Below are positions 1-15,226 of a stretch of DNA of 64,000 nucleotides, one piece after another. The stretch is from Corydoras sp. C115. Taxonomy: Eukaryota; Chordata; Actinopteri; Siluriformes; Callichthyidae. The stretch spans positions 5,120,501-5,184,500 of the forward strand of contig JAFMOC010000021.1 in NCBI GenBank assembly GCA_019802505.1, written 5' to 3'. How positions within the stretch are numbered: the first letter of the stretch is position 1; each line of letters opens with the position of its first letter. The notes under the pieces are model-generated. The model ran no database searches. It was not told the DNA's origin and saw only the letters and a program-made list of their open reading frames with translations. Position numbers and translations under genes: made by a program.

Positions 1-1464
1 CAACTGGGTCCAGGGTCCCTCTGAAGAGATCGGCATTAAGCTCTTCAAAGCGAGCCCTGGTGATGGAGGTGTAGAAATCGACACCTTCATAAAGGGAATC
101 GATCTCAATGCTGGCCTGAGTGCTGGAGGACAGGGTGCGCTTCGCCCGCTCACAGGCAGTGCGCAGACGGCGAACGGCCCTCTTGTTGTCACTGATGTCC
201 TTTTTGTGTTTGCGCTTGAACTCTGCAATAAAGTGATTCACCATGCGGTTGTCGAAATCTTCTCCACCAAGATGTGTGTCACCAGCTGTGGACTTGACCT
301 CAAAAATACCATCTTCAATGGTCAGGATGGACACATCAAATGTTCCACCTCCAAGATCAAAGATAAGTACATTTCTTTCTGATCCAACCTGTTAAACAAA
401 TAACAGTCATAAGCCAACCCAAGAACATAGGGGGGAAAGAAAGAAAATTGTCAATGGTAATACATTCGCTCAGACATCCAAGGAAGGTACTTGGGCCATC
501 TTTGGTTTTTAAACCTCTGGTTGAGACTACGAATGGCAGGAATAAACGTCATCACAGCGAGAATCAAAAGGTAAGTTCATGAAACGAACCTTTTTGTCCA
601 GGCCATACGCAATGGCAGCAGCAGTGGGTTCATTGATGATGCGCAGCACGTTCAGACCAGAGATGGTGCCAGCATCTTTGGTGGCTTGGCGTTGGGAGTC
701 ATTGAAGTAGGCTGGTACTGTTATTACAGCATTACTGACAGACTGCAGGGGAAAGAGGGAAAAAATTTAAAAACTGTACTTTAAGTTTAAAATGGCGAGG
801 GGAAAATGCATAGAAATATCAATGAGCAAATAAAAGAAACAAATTTCATCTACAGTCAAAGTTTTAAAAGCCACAGCATTTCATTATAAAAAATAAAAAC
901 CACAGTAAATTTGTACATAAGCTAGAGATCATAAACAGAAACATGGTCACCTTTCCAAGGTAGGCTTCTGCAATCTCCTTCATCTTGACCAGCACCATGG
1001 AGGAGATCTCCTCTGGGTAGAAGTTCTTATTCTCTCCTTTGTACTCCACCTCCACTTTAGGGCGGCCACCATCACTGATCACCTTAAAAGGCCAGTGCTT
1101 CATATCAGACTGAACTACAGTGTCCTCAAATCTTCTGCCAATCAAACGCTTGGCATCTGCATTCAGTCATGGGGGAGGGGGAAAAAAGTCAAACTCTGAG
1201 ACACAATGAATTAAAAGCAATTGAAGAGTAAGAGTTTGAAGAGTAAAAGGCCTCTTTACCAAAGATGGTGTTGGTGGGATTCATTGCAACTTGATTCTTG
1301 GCTGCATCTCCAATTAACCTTTCGTTATCAGTGAAGGCCACGTAGCTTGGGGTGGTTCTGTTTCCTTGATCATTAGCAATAATTTCAACTTTGCCATGCT
1401 GGAAAACTCCAACACAGGAGTAGGTGGTCCCAAGATCAATGCCTACAGCTGGTCCCTTAGACAT
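1..1464 (-). CDS. hspa8: hspa8 copy A (Hsc70), 5' part, cut by window edge
   Basis: Cytosolic/nuclear Hsp70-family ATPase chaperone (constitutive Hsc70). Coding exons on the minus strand: 1464-1260 (ATG at 1464), 1156-951, 742-590 and 388-1, the last running off the window. Together they give about 317 residues of the nucleotide-binding domain. The phosphate-binding motif GIDLGTTYSCVG lies near the N-terminus, the IINEPTAAAIAYG segment in the third coding exon and DLGGGTFDVS in the fourth. Splice sites are canonical apart from a weak donor (GTTCGT) at 589. A 5' UTR exon ends at 2231 with donor GTAAGT, and the acceptor of the ATG exon is at 1468. Intron positions are identical to copy B at 17216-20193. 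By hand count the ATG exon differs from copy B at 20 of 205 bases but the 388-base fragment at only about 10. The intron at 389-589 carries a snoRNA. The substrate-binding domain lies outside the window. Confidence 0.97.
466..560 (-). ncRNA. U14-type (SNORD14) C/D box snoRNA in hspa8 copy A intron
   Basis: About 95 nt inside the intron at 389-589, same strand as the host. Box C TGATGA is at 554-549, box D CTGA at 473-470, and the ends TCGC/GCGA can form the terminal stem. The 14 bases before box D (CCTTCCTTGGATGT) are complementary to the 18S rRNA stretch ACATCCAAGGAAGG, the known U14 target region. A second segment, GCCATTCG, is complementary to CGAATGGC in 5' 18S rRNA. Mammalian HSPA8 introns also host U14 copies, so the host is as expected. 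The RNA should be released from the debranched intron and guide 18S methylation and pre-rRNA processing in the nucleolus. Confidence 0.9.
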
Positions 1465-2230
1465 TTTCTAAATATTGGAGGAAAAAATAAAAAGATGAGA
1501 AAATAAATAAAATGAGTTTACATCTTCACTTCATGAATAAAATAAATGCATACATTGCGTTACAAGTTACATTACCTAAACCGCCATGAGTCACATTCTC
1601 AAGCATACATAATGGAACGCGGACAGACCACGTGGTATGGCCTTCTAGAACAATCAATGCCAGATCGTTTCCGGGAAAATATATATTTTTATAAGTAATG
1701 AAACGATATGGGCAAAATGAGAAAAAGATGACTGATCAATACTAACTGATCCTTATTTACGAATAACACCACTAAAGGTACATTCTTTTAAAAACTCAAC
1801 AACCTTAACATACACAGCATGCGGAAACGCTACATGCTTACACGTTCATCGAAATAAATAAAAATACAAACTGAAGTCGACGTCTTCCATTTAAAATAAT
1901 TAACACTAAAAACGTGTTTTCCACGTTCAAACATTTTTAACCATTAAACACACGACGTCGTTAAAATAATTATATTTTGCATGTTACAACCACCGATTAT
2001 AATCAAATAGCCTGCACAATAATGATATATGTACCGATTTATTGTGATAAGTACTGTTCGTAACACAGAATTCAAATGTGAAATGTCGTCCTTTGTATTA
2101 TGGAACGCGGCCCAGAGGCACAAAATACGGCGATTAAAGCGAAACGCAACCGAAACTTAAAGCGCGTATGTAAAGTACATACCACAATGTTTCAAATAAC
2201 AATATCAAGCTAAGTGATTTTTATACTTAC

Positions 2231-2410
2231 GGATGATTTTTAAACAGGAGCGGTTGGAATTTGGAGCTGCTCTGAGGTGGTGCCTGCCGTACCTCGACGT
2301 TGAACAGAGAAAGAACGAACCTTCCAGAACTCATATATATTGCCGGTGTTCTAACCAATCACGTTTACAAGATGTCGGCACCGCGTCCGTTTAGCCAATA
2401 GAAATCACTG
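2231..2410 (-). promoter_or_regulatory. hspa8 copy A promoter and first (UTR) exon
   Basis: Read on the minus strand: an inverted CCAAT (ATTGG) near 2398, another near 2357, a TATA-like run at about 2340-2333, then three alternating heat-shock pentamers spaced 5 bp apart (plus-strand GAA 2317, TTC 2322, GAA 2327). The non-coding first exon follows and ends at the donor GTAAGT (exon end 2231). The heat-shock element lies between the TATA box and the likely start site, not upstream of TATA. The exact start site is inferred. Confidence 0.7.
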
Positions 2411-3453
2411 ATAAAAGGCAGCCAGTCACGCCTCTGTATGAAGACGCTTCATACGATTGGTTACTTCGACGGGAAAAAGAAACCAGCTACGTTTGCTCTG
2501 TAATCAGCTTCTTGCGCTCAGACGGAGGGATAGGAACCAGTGTAACAAAGACAAAACAGGTCTCAGATCAGCGCAAATGTCGGAGAAAATACCGCGGCAG
2601 TTTTGCAACAGAAACGTCTGGAAAGCCTTGGAACAAAATGTTCCATTGAGAAACGAAACCTAACTGGTTCATTCAAAAAGCAAAATGTATTAAGTGTTAA
2701 TCACAGAAAATACGAAGGTGCACAATATTCAGATTGATAAGGTCATAACATTAGCAATTGATCAGTGTTAGGTTTCATAAAAAACGGTCAGAAATCGGCG
2801 GTTTCGTTCCAAAATAATTTAATGCATTTTACTGAATAGACAGTGTAAAATATCAAACAATGTAAATATGGACGATAGCAACCCGTTGCTATCCCCCGAG
2901 AGCTCTGATTCTCAAAGATCCAGCTTCGGTTTATAAACCTTAGGAGGGCTGTCCTTTTCCTATGTATGTGCATAAGCAGTCCTTTGTCTTGGTGAGAACA
3001 TCCTCTTAAACATCTCCACCATCTGGTCCTTCTTCCTGCCTTCTCCTAGGGCATAACTTAAGACCTGTTTCTATTGACTGTCCCATTGTTCAAATTTCTC
3101 CCGCTCATCTTGCGACTGGATATTCATGGTCTTTCACACACTAATTCCACCATTGACATTTCATCAGTATCTTCCAACAGTTCATCAGTTGATCAATCCA
3201 TTGGGAATTACTAAATATTGTTTCAGAGTATTAAAAAACCTTACATCAGTTAATCAATTTTTCTTTTATTTTTAAGTGGCTTTGGATAACAGTGTCTGCT
3301 AAATATAAAATATAGTAGTATGGGATAACCTTTACGTTCCTTAAATGAGTTCTTGTAAGGAAAATTGATCGTAATTATTTAGCATTTGGCTGTAGGAGTT
3401 TTAAAACACGGTAGCATTTTCATTATGTTGTAGAGCACTTTTGGTCAGCTTTG
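2411..3453. other. Intergenic, no gene seen
   Basis: AT-rich sequence with short open frames only and no splice-consistent coding signal. A short match to the 3' tail of the second SINE family (GCTTTGGATAACAGTGTCTG) lies near 3284-3303. Confidence 0.6.
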
Positions 3454-3466
3454 GCTACTTTAAAAT

Positions 3467-3819
3467 TCATTCGTTCATTCATTCATTATGTCCCGCTTTA
3501 TCCTCTAGTAGGATCGCGGTGGGGTTCCCCATGCCCATCCAGGGGAGAACGTTTCGGGCGCTGGGCAGATACACCCAGGACAGGGCGCCAATCCATCGCT
3601 GGGCACACACTCACTCACACACACACTCTATATGGGGCAATTTGGAGAATTCAATTGACTTGATCTATGTTTTTGGACTGTGGGAAGAAACCGGAGAACC
3701 CGGAGGAAACCCACGCGGACACGGTGAGAACATGGAAACTCCACCCAGATGGGGATTCGAACCGGGAATCCCTAGTGCTGAGAGGCAAACGTGCTAACCA
3801 CTAAGCCATCGTGCCGCCT
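3467..3819 (-). mobile_element. SINE-1 copy (tRNA-derived), with 13-bp target duplication
   Basis: Full-length copy of the main SINE in this window, read on the minus strand. It has a tRNA-like head with A box TGGCTTAGTGG and B box GGTTCGAATCC, a body containing TTTCCATGTTCTCCCCGTG and CCCTGGATGGGCATGGGG, and a GAAT-repeat tail. It is flanked by GCTACTTTAAAAT at 3454-3466 and 3820-3832. The family looks like the teleost Mermaid/DANA type, a name given from memory. Open frames in it are not genes. Confidence 0.9.
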
Positions 3820-3841
3820 GCTACTTTAAAATGTGTAATAT

Positions 3842-4103
3842 ATTCATTCATTCATTATCTTCTGCTCAATCCTCTACTAGGGTTGCAGGTGGGTTCCCCA
3901 TGCCCATCCAGGGCAGAATGATTCGGGCGCTGGGCAGACACAGACACACACACAAACACACTCTATATGGGGCCATTTAGAGGATTAAATTTACCTTGAA
4001 TCCATGTTTTTGGACTGTGAAAACAAACCGGAAAACCCGAAGGAAACCCACATGGACATGGAACGGAGAACACGGAAACTCCACCCAGATAAGAATTTGA
4101 AAT
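3842..4103 (-). mobile_element. SINE-1 copy, head truncated
   Basis: Same body and ATTC-repeat tail as the neighbouring copy but more diverged. Similarity stops around the segment equivalent to the B box, so the tRNA head is missing. No clear target duplication. Confidence 0.8.
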
Positions 4104-4140
4104 CATTGCAAAAACATTTAATATTTATTGTTTGATCAAC

Positions 4141-4470
4141 GGGCGGCACGGTGGCTTAGTGGTTAGCACGTTCGCCTCTCAGCGCTAGGGATTCCTGGTT
4201 CGAATCCCCATCTGGGTGGAATTTCCATGTTCTCCCCGTGTCTGCATGGGTTTCCTCCGGGTTCTCCGGTTTCCTCCCACAGTCCAAAAACATGGGTCAA
4301 GGTGAATTGAATTCTCAAAATTGCCCCAAATAGAGAGTATATGTGTGATGGATTGGCGCCCTGTCCTGGGTCTATCTGCCCAGCGCCCGAGACGTTCTCC
4401 CCTGGATGGGCATGGGGAACCCCACCGCGACCCTAATAGAGGATAAAGCAGGAGATAACGAATGAATGAA
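4141..4470 (+). mobile_element. SINE-1 copy with 12-bp target duplication
   Basis: Starts GGGCGGCACGGTGGC, with A box TGGCTTAGTGG and B box GGTTCGAATCC, and ends in GAATGAATGAA. The flanks TGTTTGATCAAC at 4129-4140 and 4471-4482 are identical, which shows a complete retroposition event. Its young look contrasts with the decayed copy just to its left. Confidence 0.92.
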
Positions 4471-4482
4471 TGTTTGATCAAC

Positions 4483-5040
4483 TTATGCTGTGAAGTAGTT
4501 GTGCATTTCATTGTTTTGTTCCATCTAGTTATCCCTATGGAAGTAGACATTTACTTTCTCATTTTCTCTATCTAACCTACAGTTAATTTTACATTTAGTG
4601 ATAATTTCCTCAGGTATGTTTAACCAAATATTATTTAAACATTTAACTAATGATGAGCTAAAGAATGTTTTGATATTTATATAATATCTTTGTATTATTA
4701 TTATAATACAATTATAATTCAAATTATTATATATTATGATACCTTTGTATTATTATTCATTACTTAATAATCATTAAAAAGGTAGATTTAGTGTATTATA
4801 ATGTGTGGACTTTTTTTTTACTATTTAACATTGACAGTCTTACTTATAGTAGTTAATAATAAAAAAAAATACATCATTAAAAAATGTAAGATTAATAGGC
4901 AGTCAATAAACACTGTATACAAAATATCATATACAAAAATAGAATTTATTTTCTTTACAAGAATATACAGATATAAAATTTATTTACAATGTTTTTTTTA
5001 TTTAAATATCATCAAATGCACCATCTAGCTTAGGATAAAA
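4483..5040. other. AT-rich spacer, nothing recognised
   Basis: Very AT-rich sequence downstream of the crtam-like gene. No coding signal; probably intergenic. Confidence 0.5.
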
Positions 5041-5044
5041 GTAT

Positions 5045-5050
5045 TTTATT
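5045..5050 (-). terminator. Poly(A) signal of crtam-like gene
   Basis: AATAAA on the minus strand, starting only two bases after the stop codon at 5055-5053. If used, the 3' UTR is extremely short. Other AT-rich candidates exist further left. Confidence 0.5.
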
Positions 5051-5052
5051 GT

Positions 5053-9700
<4,648 letters not shown>

Positions 9701-9799
9701 AGTGAAAGCTTGAGGTCTGAACTTGACTTCCTCTGTTGCTGCACTTATTAACACAAACACTTCCATGACCTCACATAAATGTCATGGAAGTCCCACTCC

Positions 9800-11229
9800 A
9801 CGCAGTATTTTTAAGTTTCAGGGACATTTCAGCCACTCACACTTCTCTATTTTTATTTAGCTGACCACTGATGTAGTTAGTGTGAGAACCAGTACAAATA
9901 TAGGCATTGACTTAGCTGTAAGTATAAGTAACCAGGTGAAGTAATATATTTTTAAATATGTAAACCATGTTTATGTGTCACTTCTCATGTTTTCACTTCT
10001 CATACATTTTGAACAGCACTGTTTAGCTTTATAAAAGCATTTTTTAAATAAAAAATTATAATGGTATATTAATAGTAATTAGTATATTAAGTAAAATCAA
10101 AATACACATACACACAGTGCTCAGAATAAATGAGTACATCCACATTAATCAAGATCTTGAACACTGTCCAAAAAACTGAACTGAACACTGTCCAAAAAAG
10201 AATAATTTCCAAAATTTAGCAGGACTGTTTTAGAGAAAAGTTCTTTAACCCTCTATATGAAAGTAAAGTTAATATAAACAGATCAAATACAACAAAATCT
10301 TAAGTTTTACTCAAATCATTTGATGGAAAAATTAATCCCTCCCACATCAAAAGTTAATACACCTAGTGTTTTCTAAGACTGTTTTTTAAGTACATCAAGT
10401 CTTCAAAGCATAGACATATTGCACCTTAGAATAGTGATGTTAGCATCTTTACAGAGCAATACTTCTTTGAATTCATAGAACCATTAATAGCAACACTCAT
10501 ACAGGCCCATATAAGAACACTGCCACCACCATGTTTCACTGTGGGTACTATACATTTTTATACTAGTCACCTTTGCAATACAGTACCATTTGAAAGCCAT
10601 CAGCTTTGAAAACTTTTATATTGTTCCCACCAGTATCGAGTCCCAGTATTCATTCCCTTTTGCAGCATGAGCACTGGCAAATTCTATGCGAAAGCTTTAG
10701 AAAATGCTTCCTTTATGGTCAACTCCTATGCATATCAAAATTTGATGTTCTACTTCTACTAATTTTTTTAAGCCTTCTCATTAGAAGACTCTCTTGTTCA
10801 GGTGTTTAATTTCTTGGTTAGGTTCAACATCTCTGTGAGATGGTCGCAGTGCTATCTTTGTTTAATGTTTGTATAATTTTTGCTATAGTATTCTGACTGA
10901 TGAATAAAGATTTGCTGATCTTGTTGTTGCCATCACTTATGTAAATAAATTATTTTCTTTCTCAGGTCTCAGGCGACATTTCTCTTCCATGACATGAAAG
11001 TTTTTTTTTTTTTTTTCCAAGTAACAACCTATTTACCTGTTCAGTGAAAATTTTGACTGTGGTTAATTTCTTGTTAATTTTTGTTTAAACCTTAGCTTTG
11101 TTTTTAACACTTTCATTTGTTAGATATTTTTGTGCATGCATTCAAATGTTATTTGAAATGAATGGCCCACATATGTATATTCTGTAGTATGCTGAGGACT
11201 ATATAATGTATGTGTATGTATGTATGTAT

Positions 11230-11273
<44 letters not shown>

Positions 11274-11644
11274 CCCACTAGTGCCAACAAAACTGAGAAG
11301 AATGTTAAGCCACACTTGAAGTAGTATGACGTGCATTGTGTATTAAAAGCTTCAAAGAAACCTGTGTTTCACATCAAATACAGCTACAGGAAGTCAGTTA
11401 GAAAATACAGAAGTAAGGTGTCTAACAACTAAATTAAGCATTGGTAGTATGTTTGATGTAGTGCTAAAAGTGATTAATGTTAAAACTTGTGTAACTGAAA
11501 AATGTGCATCAGAATCAAAAACAGAATCAGATTTATTGACCAAGTGTGTTATGCACACAAGGAATGTAGTATGATAGGTGTAGGTCTAGTATTTTACACA
11601 TAACAATATACATTAAGCATTAAAGATTTATGATAATATATACA

Positions 11645-11733
<89 letters not shown>

Positions 11734-12518
11734 GACTTTAATTAAGACATTAATTAAGACATTAAGCATTAAAGATTTATGATATATTATGATATATATA
11801 TATATATATATATATACATACATACATACACACACACAGACTTTAAACACTATACAATAAAAGTTTAAGAAATTAATGATTGGTACATGAGGTGCATTTG
11901 TGGTAATGAGTATTTATGAGTGCATGCTGCTGGTTTGAATTCTCAGAGTGAACCGTAGTGTTCTATAGTAAAATATTGCACCAATAATTTCGAAGCAGGT
12001 AATTATTAACATCATACTACACAGTATATTTAAGTCTATGAAGAGGTTAAGAAAAAAGGACAAAATATTGTAAAGCCAAACTTGTTTTACTCAATAAGAT
12101 GTGTTATGATAAAGAACTTCAACTGATGTTAGACAGCACTCAGAGACAAAATATAAGAGAAACTGAAACAGCTTGCTATTTTAAGAAGTCAAATGTCAGA
12201 TGATCAACCTGTTTATGATAAAAACTCTAACACTAGTTCCCTTTTTAACACTAGTTTCTTGAGTGTTCAGACATCCACTTCCTAATTATTTGCATTACTT
12301 TTTCTTTTTTAAATAAAATGCTTAACATCTTTATTTAGTTCCAGTCAGAATTTGTGTTAAAAGAGATACACTAATCCCTAAAGGGGAAATGTTAAGGATT
12401 AAGCACTTAAGCTAGACAAGTGAACAATCTTGTATACAATTATAGTTTTAATGTCTAAAGCCAATGTTGATCATTCAGCCATATCAGCAACCTGTAGCTA
12501 TGGAAAGCACTCAGTAGC
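9800..12518. other. Intergenic with possible Tc1-like remnant and microsatellites
   Basis: No gene recognised. Near 10115 the sequence CAGTGCTCAGAATAAATGAG resembles one end of a Tc1-type element, and 10520-10550 has a segment (ACCACCATGTTTCACTGTGG) often found inside such elements, so 10115 to about 11000 may be a decayed DNA transposon (weak call). Simple repeats: (TATG)n(AC)n at 11205-11271, (TA)n(CA)n at 11649-11733 and a shorter (TA)n(CA)n near 11795-11838. The phrase AAGCATTAAAGATTTATGAT occurs beside both of the last two tracts, which points to a local tandem duplication of about 150 bp. Confidence 0.5.
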
Positions 12519-12530
12519 TGCTTAGCATTA

Positions 12531-12894
12531 TTCATTCATTCATTCATTCATTCATTATCTCCCGCTTCATCCTCTATTAGGGTCGCGGTGGGGTTCCCCA
12601 TGCCCATCCAGGGGAGAGCGTCTCGGGCGCTGGGCAGATAGACCCAGGACAGGGCGTCAATCCATCGCTGGGCACACACTCACTCACACACACACTCTAT
12701 ATGGGGCAATTTTGAGAATTCAATTGACTTGATCCAAGTCCAAGTTTTTGGATTGTGGGAGGAAACCGGAGAACCCGGAGGAAGCCCACGCAGACACGGG
12801 GAGAACATGGAAACTCCACCCAGATGGAGATTCGAACCGGGAATCCCTAGCGCTGAGAGGCGAACGTGCTAACCACTAAGCCACCGTGCCGCCC
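12531..12894 (-). mobile_element. SINE-1 copy with 12-bp target duplication
   Basis: Full-length copy with head, body and ATTC tail; flanks TGCTTAGCATTA at 12519-12530 and 12895-12906. Confidence 0.92.
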
Positions 12895-13311
12895 TGCTTA
12901 GCATTATGAAAATAGTTTATATCTACAATGCAGACTGAAAATGAAATGACGATAAAAAGATAGCAGTGTTCTCTGTCATTTCACAAGTTAACAATTTATT
13001 TAGAAAATGGTGTTCGACTGAAATTGTAGAGGTTAATTTGAGGTATGGATAAGAAAACTGTCCAACAGAACAAACCTCTGTTTGTCTGCTACAGACCTAC
13101 AGGAAGATTTAGATTTAGTCATTGAAATGGTGGGCAGTGAAATGAAACATTTTGGTTTAAATAAGAACCAAACAGATTGGAGAAATAAAAAAAAACAATG
13201 CAGCATATTCCAGCTGTGAAACATGATAATAATTGGCTCAGGACTTGTGCTTATGTTACATGTTAGCTAATATGCCTTGCCATTGTTAATTAATCAGTGA
13301 ATTCTTAATTA

Positions 13312-13420
13312 ATTTTCATTCATTATCTTCCGCTTTATCCTATATTAGGGTCGTGGGGAGAACGTTTCGGGCGCTGGGCAGATACACCCAGGACAGGGTT
13401 TCCTTTCACAATCTATCGCT
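13312..13420 (-). mobile_element. Short SINE-1 insertion, head missing, with 15-bp target duplication
   Basis: Only 109 bp: tail and distal body with an internal gap of about 20 bp where other copies read CCCATGCCCATCC. It is flanked on both sides by GTGAATTCTTAATTA (13297-13311 and 13421-13435), so the truncated form is what was inserted. Confidence 0.85.
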
Positions 13421-13571
13421 GTGAATTCTTAATTATCCCAGCAAATTGTGAAGGAACATATCGGTTCATAAATTAAATCTTAACAGAAATTGGGCAGCAA
13501 AACAACCATGCAAATTATATGAATTATTTTTGGAATTTCCAAATCATTTCACCTGACCTTAAATTGAAACA

Positions 13572-13916
13572 TTCATTCATTCATTCATTATCTCCTGCTT
13601 TATCCTCTATTAGGGTTACGGTGGGGTTCCCCATGCCCATCCCGTTTCGGGCGCTGGGCAGATAGACCCAGGACAGGGCGCCAATCCATCGCTGGGCACA
13701 CACTCACTCACACAGACACACTCTATAGGGGGCAATTTTTGAGAATTCAATTGACTTGATCCATGTTTTTTGGACTGTGGGAGGAAACCGGAGAACCCGG
13801 AGGAAATCCACGCAGACACGGGGAGAACATGGAAACTCCACCCAGATTGGGATTCAAACCGGGAATCCCTAGCGCTGAGAGGCGAATGCGCTAACCACTA
13901 AGCCACCGTGCTGCCA
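13572..13916 (-). mobile_element. SINE-1 copy with target duplication
   Basis: Full-length copy with head reading GGCAGCACGGTGGC on the minus strand. Flanks TTAAATTGAAACA at 13559-13571 and 13917-13929. Confidence 0.9.
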
Positions 13917-14285
13917 TTAAATTGAAACAACTAGTTCTTAAAGGAAAAAACAGCAGCATCCTAGAGTTGAAACTGGTTATACTTGCTTCTTGTAGTGTAA
14001 AGCTAATCAACTAAACAAAATGAAAATGTTTAGTTACAGTTAATGCAGATTTTTAAGCCAAGGTTCATATACATTTGCTACCTACTGATATGTAAAGTTA
14101 TAATTTTTAATTAGTAGGCTTGTGGTATGTTAAAATAGCAGCAAAATATGCTATTTAATAATACGTTTATTGAAGGAGAGCCGATGATATAACACACAAA
14201 AATTATCAATTCAGTCTGAACAACAAGCTTATTAATAAAACCTCTTTTTGTACATGCTAATCTAATATCACAATGATAATCTCTA

Positions 14286-14656
14286 CATGGTGGCACTGTG
14301 GCTTAGTGGTTAGCTTGTCTGCCTCTCAGGGCTGGGGATCCAGGTTCAAATCCCAATCTGGGTGGAGTTTCCATGTTCTCCCTGTGTCCTTGTGGGTTTC
14401 CTCCAGGTTTACCGGTTCTCCCCACTGTCTAAAAACATGGATTCAAGGTAAATTGTATGCTCAAAATCACCTATATTGAGTGTGTTTGTGTCTGTGAACG
14501 TGCTCAGCTATAGATAGGCGCCCAGTTTTGGGTGTGTCTGCCCAGCGCCCAAAACGTTCTCCCCTGGATGGCATGTTGAACCACCTGCCCCCCCCCCCCC
14601 CCCCCCCCCCCCAGTAGAGGATTAGACAGAGGATAATGAATGAATGATTGAATGAA
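14286..14656 (+). mobile_element. SINE-1 copy with poly-C expansion
   Basis: More diverged full-length copy. Flanks ATAATCTCTA at 14276-14285 and 14657-14666. A run of about 25 C near 14588-14612 sits where other copies have ACCCCACCGCGACCC, so the C-rich body segment has expanded. Confidence 0.88.
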
Positions 14657-15029
14657 ATAATCTCTAAATGTAAGCTTTAAAAACACTTAATCAGATAATC
14701 TGGATGGATAAACGCTTATATAGGAAAGTACAGCTAATTTTGTAGGCATTTTCCATTGCAGGTCAGTATTAATTTAACATTCGTTACATGATGTTATTTT
14801 CGCTAATTTCTAAGAGTTTAAGTCAAACTGTAACGGGATTCAAGGCAGAACCTTTAAAACAGAACCTGAAGAACGTGTGTTCACTTTAGAATCTCTAATA
14901 ACACCAGAAAATTCGATAGATGTGTCGCCAGTCCCTTTTTAAAATTATAAGTCGCTAGAGGGTGTAAAACGTTGATAAATACATCGATAAAGTCGCTAAA
15001 TTGGCAACACTAGTGTATGGGTTTGTATA

Positions 15030-15226
15030 GATGCTTCTAGAAGGAACTGGAGAGCACCAGAAGCTTCGAGTTAAGCGTCTCGCAGGTGCGGCACATTGTC
15101 TGCTTTAATCTGATTGGCTGCTGGCTGCACACGGAGTCCTGGATTAAAGCCTTGTGCCCTGCAGTACAGCGTCTGCGTTTCAGAAACAGGGAGCATCTTT
15201 AATAGTTTGTTCGTCAAAGTCATCAG
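15030..15226 (+). promoter_or_regulatory. hspa8 copy B promoter and first (UTR) exon
   Basis: Two palindromic heat-shock elements, TTCTAGAA (15035-15042) and GAAGCTTC (15060-15067). An inverted CCAAT (ATTGG) is near 15113 and an AT-rich ATTAAAG near 15132. The UTR exon ends at 15226 (CATCAG, donor GTAAAA). No strong TATA box. The element layout differs from copy A, so the two copies may respond differently to heat. Confidence 0.7.

Noticed and set aside
2457..2663. 68-aa frame upstream of hspa8 copy A
   Set aside because: Composition and lack of recognisable motifs suggest chance in promoter-flank DNA.
4141..4215. tRNA gene call from A and B box sequences
   Set aside because: These are SINE heads; no cloverleaf with paired acceptor and anticodon stems continues, and each is attached to the SINE body.
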